From Bombus terrestris (taxonomy: Eukaryota; Arthropoda; Insecta; Hymenoptera; Apidae): DNA of 64,000 bases. This document shows positions 21,561 through 33,800 of the stretch, one piece after another (position 1 is the first letter of the stretch; each line of letters opens with the position of its first letter). Position numbers and translations under genes: made by a program. The notes beneath the pieces are model-generated. The model was not told the DNA's origin, did not search any database, and was given only the letters and a program-made list of their open reading frames with translations. The stretch is from the NCBI RefSeq assembly GCF_910591885.1, contig NC_063279.1, positions 8,184,001-8,248,000 of the forward strand, in the 5' to 3' direction.

Positions 21561-24500
21561 TTAAAGAGCCTGTAGCTATCATCGACCAGATCTTTCCTAT
21601 CGACAGATAAGTTACAGAGCTATAGTATTGACATTCGAGAGTCAATCTGTTGATACCTCCCATTTATCTCGGACAGAATGGACATAATACTTGGTAGCTA
21701 CTCGTAGACGTGCCTGAGGGTGCCAACAATCGGTGACCCAATAAACCAACCCAATAAACCTTCTACTTTCATTCCACGATGAACTTCTTACCGTTCTTCA
21801 TCGCGAATGAACTGGCGGATATTATAGGGCTACTCTACTAGATTCCCTGTAGACTCCTCCGGCAACTATTCTCGTCTCATATTATCCTCTGCACAAAGAA
21901 ACTTAGCAACAGTTAAAATCAAACGAGAACTAGGTGGAATTTATCATCGACCTGTACTACTTACTTACTTCTTACTACGCGAAGATGAGAAGATAACTAG
22001 GCAAAAGTATATGGGTCTTATCGGTTATTTCTGATAAATCCAATACTATCGTAAAATGTCGCATTTATAATTCCATTTATCCGAGCTCCATCCGTTGCAA
22101 CGAAATTTTAATTAACGCTCTATTAGTTGAACTTTCGCTGGTTGAATTCGCTTACCTGAACGCAACCTTCTATTATACGAACGAAGATGATAAATATCGA
22201 GGAAAAATAGAATTCTACCGTATATACACTGAAACATGAAAGTATTTGAACGTTTGCCGTACTTTATCTCCGTATTGTACATGCCGTATGAAACATTAAT
22301 TAGTAAAATTGAATTAACTCCGCGACGAGACAGCGACGATGATATCGATAAAATTCGGAACCAAGCAAAGCGTGACGATCAGCGTTAGAAGACGCTATTT
22401 TCTTGTCCCTCTGGCCGCGAGTCAATTTCTCGTCTCCCAACGATATTTAAAACGCGCATTATCCCTGTTCCATCTAGTCGAAAGTCGCACGAGTATGCAC
22501 ACACTCGTCGATTGAAAAAAGATCCTCTCGTTAGGCCGGTAATCATCTCGAAATCGTCTTTTTCCATCGCATTCCTCGGCCGCTTTTCACTCTGCCCCAC
22601 TCTTGGCCGGACGGGGAACAGGGTTAAAGAGCGGAAGGAAGGTCCATTCACGGTCGTAACGGCGGAAAATCTCGGCTTCGGCACGGGGCCAGGGGCGAAG
22701 TGGCCAGAAGAAGCGGGGGGAGTGCGGTGAAACGAGCTGGAACCGTGGGAACGCGCGACTTTAAGTTCCGACGGAGGCTCGAGCTTTCGAGGAACGAAAG
22801 TGAAAGCTCTCCTCCGCCTCTTTCTCCTCTGCCTCTGCTTCCTCTGTCCTTTCACCGGCTCGCGCCGCGATCGCGGCGGGGACATGCATTTCGAAGAAGG
22901 TCGACGGATGCCTCGAGACCGTGCAATCTCCTTTGGGGAATGCACTTGATTTTCTTTCATCAGCCAGCTCTCTTGGCTATCCACCGGAAGGGGAAGATGG
23001 TCTTAACGAACAAGAGGTCGACGGCCTCGGGAGTTTCTTATTCGTCGTGGCGGACAACTTTCGAATTAGGTGGATTTCTTTATTTGCCAGCGAACTTACC
23101 GTGAATAGGGGATGCTGAATTTTTCGAGATTTTATTGAGCGCCCAGTGGTCGTTTCACCAACCGTCTCCTTAAAGAGACGTCGGGGAGATATTCCCCCCG
23201 TTTTAGAAGAACGTTTGATGCTCGATTCGATATACAGTGGATATACAGTACACTTGTCGACGTCTTTTATGAATATATATGGACGCGTTATACGAAACAG
23301 TTTGAGATTTTGTTAGTAACGTCGTGTCACCTAATTGAATTGATTCTGAAAATGTACGTGGATGTTGTAAGTAAGTAAGTATTTAAGTACGAGTATATTT
23401 TTCGTAGAGATCGTACAGGTGTGTAAACTGGCAATCATCCATAACATTAAGCAATTTCTGTATTCGATGGAACTATTTTTAATGCTTGTTATCACACTTA
23501 AGGTGACTAGTTCGTAGACTAATTTTTTCTACTAAATATAAATCCAATAATTTTACCAATATAATGTTGGCAGTCGCGTGTCATAGCGTCGATGAAATAT
23601 CCAATCGTTTCATGTTTATTACACGCAGAATGTGCGCGTAGAAATTTTCTCCGGTAAATGTGCGGCGAAATGTTCTCACATTTCCTGTTCGCCGTTCTCT
23701 ATTATCTCTGTACGATTTAATTTAATACGATTATTTGCTATAATAAATCGACTAACTTTAAATTACATATTATTCGAAGAAATATATGTCCATCTTGATT
23801 TTCGGATTTCTAGCGGTGAAATTTTCAACCGGATAATACGTTCCCGTCTGAACGTTCGCGAAATAATATTTCGCTGTATTTATTTGTATGTATGTATGTG
23901 TATGTGTTTGTGTTTAAAAATCGCAGAAAATGGCAGCGAAATCTGCAACAAAAATCTGCAGCAAAAATGTGCCTGCGAATATAATATTGCTACGCACACG
24001 TGGCTAAAATCAATTAATAAACCCGTTCGGTTCACACCTGCGACTCGCGGCGGTTGCAAGCGCCCGCACGCGACTCGCCCTCGCGAATTCAGGGGCTGGC
24101 TGTTTATCCTGGCACGGTGGAAAGTGTAATATTCATATTAATACGGACAGTCTATTAGCCGGTTGTCGATACCGTTAATTAATGGCATAACGGCTGGCCG
24201 TGATTTAAAGCCGGCAGATCTTTTTTCTTTAGTTATATCGCCGGGGAAACGTGGTCGCGATTTTTGCTGCCGTTACTTCCCATCGGATTGCTGTAGAATC
24301 GCGTCTGCGATCGATTTCAAACTTCGTCCGGCTCGTTTTTACTTTCCGTTCTTCCCCAGATCTGAGCTCGGCCGACCGATTCTTTAATAACTTCCGTACG
24401 TTATCTCGCGAGCTTTCCGCGGGACCGTTTACAGTCTAAACAAAGAGGCGCGGTTGAAATTTGTAGGAAAATAGCGCGCTCTATGAAAAAGCAAGTTTGG

Positions 24501-26500
24501 TTTTCCATTGTCATTATTATATTTCTAGCTTATAGATATCGTTATAGATATCGGGTTGAGCATATTATTGTATTTTTCGGCGCGGTAGTTTAAAATTGAA
24601 ACGAGCGATTATCGGTGAAATTTGTGGCGGAAGCGATAGCAGGGAAAAACGAATTAATCGTTGAACGTATTAAATAAAAAAATACTTGAATAAATGTTTA
24701 AAAAACGGGGCAGGCTGGAAACGATCGATTACGCGTGAAACGTAGACGCGCGACTATAATGTGCGAGCGAGCAGGACGCGCGGATGGTTTGACGGATGAC
24801 AGGATGATTCGCATGATACGCGAACAAATCTGTTCTTACGCGTTGGAAGATTCGATGCGATCAGGGCTTCGTTTTTAAAGCGAAGTATCGCGCGTTTCGC
24901 TCCGGAAGAGGAACATCGACGCGGACCGACCAGCTCTGGCTAAACGAAGTAACAAGTAAGTTTTCTTTGCGAGTTTCAAACACCGAGCGTCGTGGATCTA
25001 AATCCGATTAACGTTGTTATTTCAAAGCGGCTATTTCGTGCTTAATTGAAAGCAAAGACGTTTCGTTTCGAATCGGAAATTATTCGCAAACTTATTCGCT
25101 ATCGCTGTATCTTCGTTCTATATCCTCCAACTATATATATAACTTCTGTAACCTATTGAAAATTCGCTATGGCATTTCCGATAAAAGTTTATCGTACAAG
25201 GTTCGTAGAAAAGTTTGTAACGCTAATTGAAAATAATCTAAGCTACGCCACGCATAAATACGTCGTTGGCTGGATCGATGAATAAGAAAATCTATGCATT
25301 TAAACAATTTCGAATTTCTCTCCGAAAGGGCTACGAAAGTTTGTTTCGGCTTTTTGATAAGAGTCAATCCATGAATTATTTTGAAATAAATATTATTCGT
25401 CTTTATTTGTTCCATTCACGATACAATATACGCTACTAGTATTTGCAAAACGATCGCCATTTTACAGTCGGGCATTACAAAATCGAAAATTTTGCACAAC
25501 CGTTTAAACATCTCGTCCGAAATTTCGCCGAAATGCCCTGTAAACATCGGTGTCTCGATTAATCGATTCCTATGACGACAAGAAGTTGGGTAAGTTGGAG
25601 AAAATTTCGGCAGTTTGCAGAGTTCGAACAACCGCTATTTCATAGCGGTAATTGGACATCCTTCGAACATCTCTGTTTACCGTGAACAAAATCGATGCAT
25701 CTTCCCCGCCTCGTCTCTTTGCCTTACGAAACACATGTCGCTTCTCAAAAGAATTCGACGTAGATTTCTTCGCTTAGTTTGCGCTGCCCAACGAGCAAAA
25801 CGCACTACGTTTGTTCATCGATATTTGCATTACTTGATCCAAGATCTCTGGAAGAGCGTCGCTGATTTGTATTTGCTACATGAAATAATCAAACGGTATA
25901 AACAGTTGGCATATTCTTGTATCGATTGATTTTAATTCACCACTTTTGTTGGATCTACAAGGAAATCGTTGTTTTAACAGTCGTTTCCATCTAGTTATTC
26001 TGTTTAAATGGTATTTGCTCGCCAACTGATAATTTTTCTGACCGCATAGATCTTGTCCGCAGCGGTGTTGCGTCTGCCTTTCTTGCGTTATCTTCATCTC
26101 AAATTTACTGTTATAACTATGCCCTTTCGCCTGTATTTTGCACTACTATTTTCCCAACTGACTGTATCTAAAACCACCAGTCCTTGTAAATGCATGTATC
26201 GTAACGTAATGTATCGCAACGCAGTGTATCGTAATTCGCTCGGTACATAAATAAGAAAATAAGATGAAGAAGAATGCATTACCATGTCTGTTACCGCCGA
26301 ACCTGCGAAATTTCCTGCAAATCCCTCGGAAACACCGATGTCTCGATTAATCAATTTCTATCGCGACACCCTAACCACCCTCGTGCTCCTCGTCCGCGAC
26401 TTCGCAAAGAACCCTTAACCCCCGGCGGCCCGACCACCCTTCTATGGTTCTCCCATCGGAGTGGGGTTGACCATCGTTGAATTTCGGTTCGGCAGGCATG
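21561..26500. other. No gene recognised; GC-richer block at 22.5-23.1 kb
   Basis: The stretch 22500-23100 is GC-rich and stop-poor on both strands; its longest frame (22385-22984, minus, 199 codons) is Arg/Ser/Pro-rich without a motif, so I treat it as chance. A donor-like acaagtaagt at about 24954 could end a non-coding exon. A roughly 60-bp segment around tctcgattaatcgattccta (25552) recurs, diverged, near 26340. A short triplet of tgtatcg-aacg units lies at 26196-26238. Confidence 0.3.
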
Positions 26501-27700
26501 TTGACAGCGTGTAGCGGAGCGGAGCTCGTCGCTGGATGCTGTGGTGGCCCGTGCGCGCACTAATCAATATGGAGGGGAGCGCGTTCGAAACTGGTAGGGG
26601 TTGCTTTCGCCCTACCGCGCACCGCTTTCCCGGCCGTGTCGCTTCGATTCTTCCTCCTAACCATTTGCAACCGTTCGCCTATACTCGAAAAATATCATCG
26701 ACTATACGACTATACGAACACGACCGACATACGGGGGCAGAGGTAAGAAAAATTCCGTTTTCGGGAAAGCAACGCGCGAAGATACAAGACGCAAGGTACT
26801 CTCTGCGGGAAGCAGACCTCGCACGCTCGCGGTTCGTGCGTACAGGGTTGACGGAGAGATGGAAGGAACACGGAAGGGGTGGAAGTGCGCGCAGCTGGGG
26901 CCGGAGAGCGCGATCCGCTCAGTAGGTATCGCGACGCGCTGCCGGCCGTAGCGCGCACTCTCCGGCCCTGACTCGAACTGGGTCACAAGCCCTCGGACGA
27001 GGCAGCGAACCTGTTCGCTCCGACCGGAGCACACCGGAGCCAGTTGCGCGCCACAGAACACGCCGACCTCACGCGACGCCGTTCTCTCTAATTGACTTTA
27101 CCCATCTGTTTCTCTCGCTCACATACTCTCTCTCTCTGTCTCTGTCTCTGTCTCTTTGTCTCTTTCTCTTACTCTATCTCTCGTTTCAATACGATCGCTT
27201 ACTTTTCGACGCGTCGTACACGCTTCTACGGAGTTTCGTGACCGTACGTACTCGTTGGATATCTAGGACGTACATATCACGCAAGGATACACGCGTGTAT
27301 GTATGCGTGTACACGTATACCGGAGGACGTGGCGTCCTAGAGAGGATCTGCACGGGCGATCTGAAGATCGTTTGGATCGCAACGAGGATCATCGGGATTG
27401 TTGGGAGAAGTCGATGGAGAGGAGACTCGGCTTTGGATGAGACCAGCTTGCGGAGGAATTGGGGTTGGTAGGTTTTACGCGGACAACCGGGCTATTCGTT
27501 AAGTGTTTGTAGTATTAGTCCGTGCTTCGGAGCACCTGGACAACTCGCGAGGAATTAGCATTATCGTTAAATGTACGTCGTGTATATGGCGATGCGGGTG
27601 GTTTGGCAGTGGGGTGAACGGAGGATCGAACGGTGAGCGTGGTCAAGGACGTTCGTGGAACTTGGCTAGAGTTTTACGCAGTTAGAGACTGGCTGTGACA
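26500..27700 (+). promoter_or_regulatory. Putative CpG-rich promoter and 5' UTR region
   Basis: CpG and overall GC rise sharply from about 26500, followed by a pyrimidine run at 27124-27183 made of tctctg/tctctt units and then more GC-rich, stop-containing DNA. A clean donor, gcagag|gtaaga, sits at about 26742. GC-rich leader DNA with CT/GA runs is common upstream of developmental and neuronal genes in insects. No TATA box or initiator can be fixed by eye, and strand is inferred only from the donor. The frames at 26536-26925 and 27238-27471 have no motif. Confidence 0.4.
27124..27183. repeat. CT-rich microsatellite
   Basis: A pyrimidine tract of (TC)n interrupted by tctctg and tctttg units. 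It lies inside the putative promoter/5' UTR region and on the minus strand would be a GA tract of the kind bound by GAGA-type factors. Confidence 0.85.
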
Positions 27701-29439
27701 GAGTCTGTGGAAGTTGTACGGCTCATCCTTGGCATTTCGAAACATCCTTGACGTCGTGGAAGCGGGGTGAATCGGGTTGACTGATTCTTGGGGTGAGCGA
27801 GGGCTTTCAGTTGCGAGACTGGTCAAGGACGTCTGGCGCGTAGATGGTCTCTCGGTGACGCAAGTTCGGGGAAGTCTCCGGTGGCCTTCGTGTTCGACTT
27901 TAAACGCGTGTTTCTCAATGCTATTCCTACAGTGACGTAAATTCGTTCCACATCGGACGGAAATAGTCCGTTAGAAATTTCGAGACGCGTCCAGAGTTCT
28001 GCGAAATTGGAGCACGACCCTAACACGGGTTTCGAGCGTTTGGTCGAGAACGTTTAGTCGGCGATTTCTCGGAGAGTTTGAAGTTGGGAAGTCGATCGAG
28101 AGATTGAAATCGCTGACACGTTCGAGACGGTAACAGAATCGAGAAGTCAAGGCGAGTCAAAGGGAACGTCGTGCCGAGTGGATCGATGGATTCTTTGTGA
28201 GTTCGTTCGAGAAACGCGTGTTCTTTGATCGAGTTGAAAAGCGCCGAGCAAGAGCGCGACGATCGTACGAGCCGTTTTCCACGCTGGTAACGCCACCGAA
28301 ACGAACAGTTCCGATTCTTCAAAGGGGTCTCGTACATCCACTTAAACTTCACGCGATTTTTCACGCGCAGAAAAATAGCGCGCGCTTTTTTCCTTTCTTT
28401 CCTTAACGTTTTCTTCGCCGCCTTTTCGCCAGTGCTCTGATAATTATCTGGAATAACGTTCTCGAAACCTCACGCTTTTCACCTCTTACGTTTTATGAAT
28501 TTTTCCCAAGTGTCGTGCCAATTCTTCCAGAAGCGACTCCTTTACGCACACGTTTTTTTCATCTTTGTGAATTATGTTTTACGAGTTTCTCTCCAAGTGT
28601 CATACCAACTCTTCCAGAAACGAGTCTCTACCCTTGAAAAGAAGGAAACCACGTTCTCTGCTATCCCTTTACAACTGTCACAGGGATCATCGTGGAACCT
28701 ATTTCGTTCGAATCTTTACTCGAAAATCGTTCGTACAATTCCTTTTATCTTTTTCAAACTTTTACTGCTCGAGCCTCGCCGATTAACACGGCGTTCCTCT
28801 TGTCACGTTTCCCACCGAAAAAGCCTCTCTGCACTCGTCAACCGCGTTACTTCCAACGTTGGTCCTCGAGCGTGCCACTCGTTCATCGGTCAAAAGTCCC
28901 TGTTTCTTCTACCCTTGTAACCGTCATCGCGTAGTTTCGACTAATAGGTCGCCGTGCCGTCGGGACGCCGAGATTTCACGGTATTAAAAACGATACCGCC
29001 GCGGAAATTCGAGCAATCTGTCTGATGGAAGGCCGCCGTTGACAAACTACTTTCAATCAACGTCAGAATATGCCGCGGTACATTTCCAGATTGCCCGTTT
29101 CTTCCGCGCTTCGCGTCTTTTTACAACGAACGCGAGCTACCTTCTTCTCCTTTCCTTTCGTCTATTTTCGTTTCGTCCTCGTCCTCTGCTTTTCCCTCTT
29201 TGCCCTTTTATCCCGATGCGTTTGTCGTTTCGCTTCGCGAGAATCGTCGCCCACGCTCGCTGTCCGAGAAATCGGTATCTCGCGTGTCCAGAGCAGAGTG
29301 TCAGGAGGTCATCCGTGACTTTCGGCTCTTTCGTCCGCTGTTCCTGGGGATCTCGTGATTAATGTACCTGGAGAAGCTCGGTAGACGAGCATCTTGGCTT
29401 TTGAATCGACCGAGGGAGAGTTAGGTTTGAGTTATCGGT
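27701..29439. other. No gene recognised; 85-bp duplication at 28.5 kb
   Basis: CpG-bearing DNA with short frames on both strands. The one structure I see is a tandem duplication listed separately at 28488-28645. Confidence 0.35.
28488..28645. repeat. ~85-bp tandem duplication
   Basis: The phrase acgttttatgaatttttccc followed by aagtgtcgtgccaattcttc (28488) recurs at 28573 as atgttttacgagtttctctc followed by aagtgtcataccaactcttc. Two units, diverged at about one base in six. Confidence 0.75.
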
Positions 29440-30120
29440 GCACCTTTTCGCTTGGCTTTCCAGAAGGTCCAATTTATTGCCGCGTGTCTCGTTTTCTTTG
29501 CCTCCGAGCGAATCGTTCGATACCTTTTCGAATAATTGCCGCAAGATTTTCGATTCTAAGGTATTCGTTGTTTCATCATTCCGTTCCGTGTGTTCGAACG
29601 GTGAACGGATATACAGTCCTTCGGTCTGTTTAACAAATAAGAAATGGCAGCAGCTTGAAACAATATTGTATTTCTTAGGTTTTCGTATTTATCATATTTA
29701 TAACGACAGTATCTCGAATTTTAAGTAGCACGAGTGCTTGGCTTTCGAAACGATCCAATTACTCCCGTTCTGTTCCTTCGATATCGAATCGTTCGATATT
29801 TTTCGAATAATTGCTGGAACAGAATTTTACTTTCCGAGTCTCTCGACTTTGGTTTCCGCGAGTTTAAACAACGAACGAGTAGTCGTTGATAAATAAAGCG
29901 AAATTTGTTAACATTTTCCAATAAGCGTAACGAACGAGTGTTCTCATATTTATGATCGACGATACACGTCCTACGTTTCATCGTTTTATTCCGCGTGCTT
30001 TAATGATAAACGAGTAGCCTTTTGAATTATTTTATAACAAATGACAGCTCTTCGAAATAATGGGTATCTCGAATTTGAAGCATCGCAAATATCAACTGTT
30101 CGCGAATTTTCCCCCCTCTG
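29440..30120. repeat. Diverged ~290-bp tandem duplication
   Basis: The phrases cttggctttccagaaggtcc (29451) and gaatcgttcgatac, then ttttcgaataattgc, recur about 290 bp later as cttggctttcgaaacgatcc (29738) and gaatcgttcgatat, then ttttcgaataattgc. The unit tail gtatctcgaattttaag (29709) recurs near 30064 as gtatctcgaatttgaag. About two units plus a partial third. Confidence 0.65.
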
Positions 30121-31255
30121 GGTTACGTAATATCTTGTAGAAGCGGATCGAGCGAATAAAATATCTGGCAGGAAATATAAAATCGTCGACTGTTTGAAGT
30201 AGGAGGTAGGTGCTTTAACATTTTCTTTTTATCCGCTGAAAGCGACTAAGCGTTCCACGTTATTTGATCATAGTCGCGGGATCATTAGCGACAAATGCAC
30301 ATAGACGGGATAAAATTGCGAAAGACCATGATCGTTATAAAGGTTCGTTTCTCTGTAATTGTAGGTGGAAACGTTTCATAAAGGTAGGATCATAATCGTG
30401 GTAAATCGCCGGTCTTTTCGCTGGGATATCTTTGAAGCGATCGGATATTTTCAAGAACTCCGCAAAATGGTTTATGCTTGGTGCAGTTGTTACGCTCGGG
30501 GATGGTTGCTCGTATTTATTGGGTGTCGCAGGTACCGTGTTGTTTAATCGTCGCCAACGTCCGTGAATGGCGACGAGCACAAAGAGCCGAGGTACTCCTG
30601 GGTCAGTGTACTCGTGTAAACAGCCTCCATCACGCTGCAAGGCGGTAGTATAGCGTTCCATTCAGACCAACGAATACAACTTGCACGGTATTGTTGAAAG
30701 TGTTTCTATCTGTAAATTGTAATGGGAGTTCCTAATGAAAAGGGAGCTCTCGTTGCGACTCATTCTTTACGCACGGTTCGCTATCACAATTTTTCCGACG
30801 GTTCTTTATCTCCGATTTCATTTTATTCCGCGTTCCATTTTCGATATTTTCGTCACTCTGTTTATGCCGGGTCGCCGTTTAATGCTGCTACGATTCTCCA
30901 ATTTTGATATTACAATCTTGCTGTTATTTCGGCAAAAGGAATTTTTAATATTTGAAGAGAAAAAGGAAAGAAAAAGTAGAAAAATGCAAGTTTGATGTAT
31001 TAATTAAAATACGACTTCTTGTGGTTTATATTTTGTGCAGATCGAAGTTAACTTCGTAAGGTTGGAAAGACGTAATTGAGTGAAAAATGGCCGACAGAAC
31101 GGAGCAAGGTCGAGATCGATCGAACGTCGTTCGTTTACGCGGTGTCCTTTCGAGTGACGTGGAAAAAATTGAAATATCGCTGTAAGATAATCGTAGGTTT
31201 GTTGGAGAGCGTTGCGTTGGCCAAAGAAGGGGCTCGTTTTGCCTCACACTCGATC
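30121..31255. other. No gene recognised
   Basis: A minus-strand frame at 30335-30661 (108 codons) and plus-strand frames at 30722-30995 and 31076-31432 have no motif or splice context. None is annotated as a gene. Confidence 0.35.
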
Positions 31256-31645
31256 GATAATTTAATCTTCGCGATTAAATTATTCCATCAATCTTTTTAC
31301 ACTTTCCAATTTGTCGCCAATAAATTTAACAATGGCGTAATCCTGCGACGCAGACGAGTATCCCGAGAAAGTTATACGATCCTTCTTAAATCTTCTGAAT
31401 TTCCAGAGAAAGAGAGCTTTATCTTCGACTAAATCGATAACTTAATCTTCCAGATTGAATTATCCCACCGAGCCCTGTACATTTTTCAGATGTATCATCG
31501 ATAAATTTAAAAAAGATCGCATAATGCCGCAACTTTTCCCAGTATCGTCTCGAGAAGTGCGTAGGCCTCGGAATCGTATTTCTGTTCCAACAGAAACTTT
31601 AACTTTAATCTTCGAAATTAAATTATTCCATCAATCCGCTCGCGC
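31256..31645. repeat. Diverged ~170-bp tandem repeat
   Basis: The phrase taatcttcgcgattaaatta then ttccatcaatc (31265) recurs as taatcttccagattgaatta (31443) and taatcttcgaaattaaatta then ttccatcaatc (31606). Two full intervals of about 178 and 163 bp. The first and third copies are closer to each other than to the second. Confidence 0.7.
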
Positions 31646-31660
31646 TTTCGCAAGGCTATA

Positions 31661-31945
31661 GGACTGCGGCGGCGTTTTATACGTGTTACGTGTTACAAGA
31701 CACGCGTGTCGCACGTCGTGTCTCCTCCGCCCCAGTAGAAACTGTGCGCTTTAACGCGGCTGTCTACACAGACGCAAGGAACGTTGCATGTCGCGCGTTG
31801 TACGCGGAAAACGAAGCGCGTTGACAGTACGACGCACTGTTTAGCATCGGTGTGTGACACGCGCGTAAACTGCTCATTCAGCCAAGATGTTACTTCGGTG
31901 GAGAAAACGCGACGTGTAATACGCAGCGTATAAAACGCCCGTGTA
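31661..31945. mobile_element. ~285-bp CpG-rich inverted-repeat element (candidate MITE)
   Basis: The left end contains ggcgttttatacgtgttacg and the reverse complement of the right end contains gggcgttttatacgctgcgt; similarity continues less exactly into a gtgtcg/gtgtta-rich section. The interior is unusually rich in CpG and in acgcg/gtgt motifs and has no frame. I could not find a convincing target duplication, so borders and class are uncertain. Confidence 0.4.
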
Positions 31946-32964
31946 GTTGTAGCCTGATATACAAAATTGTCATGCTCGATTTAAAAATTCAAGCGAGATC
32001 TTCTCGTCCAAGGGATCTGCGACTCTTCGGCTGCAATTCTCGAACGCTCGTTCGAAAACTCGTGTTTCGCGAAACTCGATTCACGGTAGCTGCGAAAGGT
32101 ATTTGAACGCCGTTGTATTTATTACGTACCATCGATCGAGTGCAAATATATCAAGTATCGTATCGTTTGGTAGTCTTATTTAAATATCGTAGCAAAAATT
32201 TAATGAAAATGAAACATGGAAGCTGATAAAAAAACGATTCGATGGAAAACCGGGCTGTGCGCGAATATTTTTTTGCGGTGAAACGTAAAATTGTATAGAG
32301 TGTAAAAATTGTGTGTAGAAAAAAAGAAAAAAAAATATAGGATGTAAAGGGGAGCGTGTGAAACGAGAGAAAAAATCGCTGGCGGATCTGACGAAGGGAA
32401 GTTGTCCTTCGACGATGGCAAGCAGGTCAAGTGTGCTCGTCCCGGAGATGACCTTCACGGGTGCAGGATGCAGAATTCTTTCCGCACTGCGCACCCTCGT
32501 TCCCTCTTGCTCGCTCTTCAGAACGTTCTTCCTCTTTGCAAACGTGCTAGACAACCACGAGAAGCCGCGTTTCTCTTGACCTTTCACCCGCGGAATCTTC
32601 TCTTCCCTCCTTTCTTCCTCTCGTCTTCTCCTCCTAAGTCTACATTGGTCTCGTTCGGGGTGGAGCGGTACAACTATCGACTGGCAACTTCCTGGACTCC
32701 GGGGCAACTTTTCCGTCCCGGTTCCACATTGGCCTCGTTGCTCTTCCATCCGACCTAATTTTTTCTTTCCGCGCCTCTTTCGCGCGGGTGTTCGTCTTTT
32801 GATAGACTGGTTCGCTCTTCGTTTTAGGTTGCGTTAGGACATTTTTTGGCATTCGGGAACACTGACCTTTGGGGAATTTTAACGGAGAGTGGAGGTCAGT
32901 GGAGCGTACTTTCTCAGGTGATGGTAGGTCGAAAAGTAGAACAGGCTCTGACAATGAGTTGGTA
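31946..32964. other. No gene recognised
   Basis: The 189-codon minus-strand frame at 32180-32749 has a basic, low-complexity N-terminal half and a Phe-rich C-terminal half with no motif, and the plus strand is also open across it. I treat it as chance. Confidence 0.35.
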
Positions 32965-33800
32965 GAAAGAATACGATCGAGAAAGAACCGTTCTTTGTCT
33001 TTTTCGTGGAATTCCAGATATAGTGGGCGATGAAATAAGAAACTATAGTTTCCACGATTCACGTCCTTTTTTTTGACAAAAACATAACAAGAAAGAAGTT
33101 CCCGAGGGATCAAAATCGGAAGCTCGAAGGAGCTGCACGTGGGAATATTCGGATGTTTTATTACAAAGCACGAGGAAACTCCAAATCGTTCTTCGATTCT
33201 TTCGGAATTCTATCCAAAAATAAACGGCACATATAAATGAAATAAAGAATTACTGACTACAATCGGCGCATTTCTTGAAAGGAAGATAACGAGCAAAGAA
33301 TGAAAAAGGAAGAAGTTTCTAAGTAACAGAAATCATAAGCTCGTGGGAATTTTCCACCGAGCGTTCGCCAAGGGACGTAGAAACTCCAAATCTGTCCCTT
33401 CTCCGATTCTTTCGAAATTCCAGCCAGAAATAGAAGGCTATGAAATTTCCTCGATCTATGTATTTCTTAAGAAAGAGAACAGAAATGACAAGCAGAAAAA
33501 GAAGAAGAAAGAAGCTTCTGAGAAAAATCAGAAGCTGGTGGAAATTTTCCATCGAACGTTTTCCAGGCGTCGAAGAAACTCCAAATCTCAGCTTTTTTTG
33601 ATTTCTTTGAAATTCTCACCAGAAACAGCAACGAAATAAAGCTCTAGTTTCTATAATATATCACGTATTTCTCGACCAAAAGCAAAATAACAAGCAAAAG
33701 GAGGAAAGGGAAGAAGTTTATAAACTCGAGAGGGTCGCACGTGGGAATTTTCCATGGAGTATCTCCCAAGGGACGAAGAAACTCCATTGGAAGCATTTGA
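32965..33800. repeat. Diverged ~200-bp tandem repeat, about four units
   Basis: The anchor gaaactccaaatc (last copy gaaactccattgg) recurs at 33175, 33380, 33575 and 33778, at spacings of 205, 195 and 203 bp. Each unit also carries a gtgggaattttcca-like phrase before the anchor, gattctttcgaaattc after it and an aagaaagaagtttct-like purine stretch. The array is old but regular. The 188-codon minus-strand frame that crosses its end (33644-34210) has no motif. Confidence 0.8.

Noticed and set aside
22385..22984. 199-codon minus-strand open frame, the longest in the window
   Set aside because: It lies in a GC-rich block where the other strand is also open, is Arg/Ser/Pro-rich and has no domain motif or splice context.
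30335..30661. 108-codon minus-strand frame of protein-like composition
   Set aside because: The opposite strand gives an equally plausible frame, and no splice sites or motif decide between them.
32180..32749. 189-codon minus-strand open frame
   Set aside because: Basic low-complexity start and Phe-rich end with no motif; overlapping plus-strand frames are equally open.
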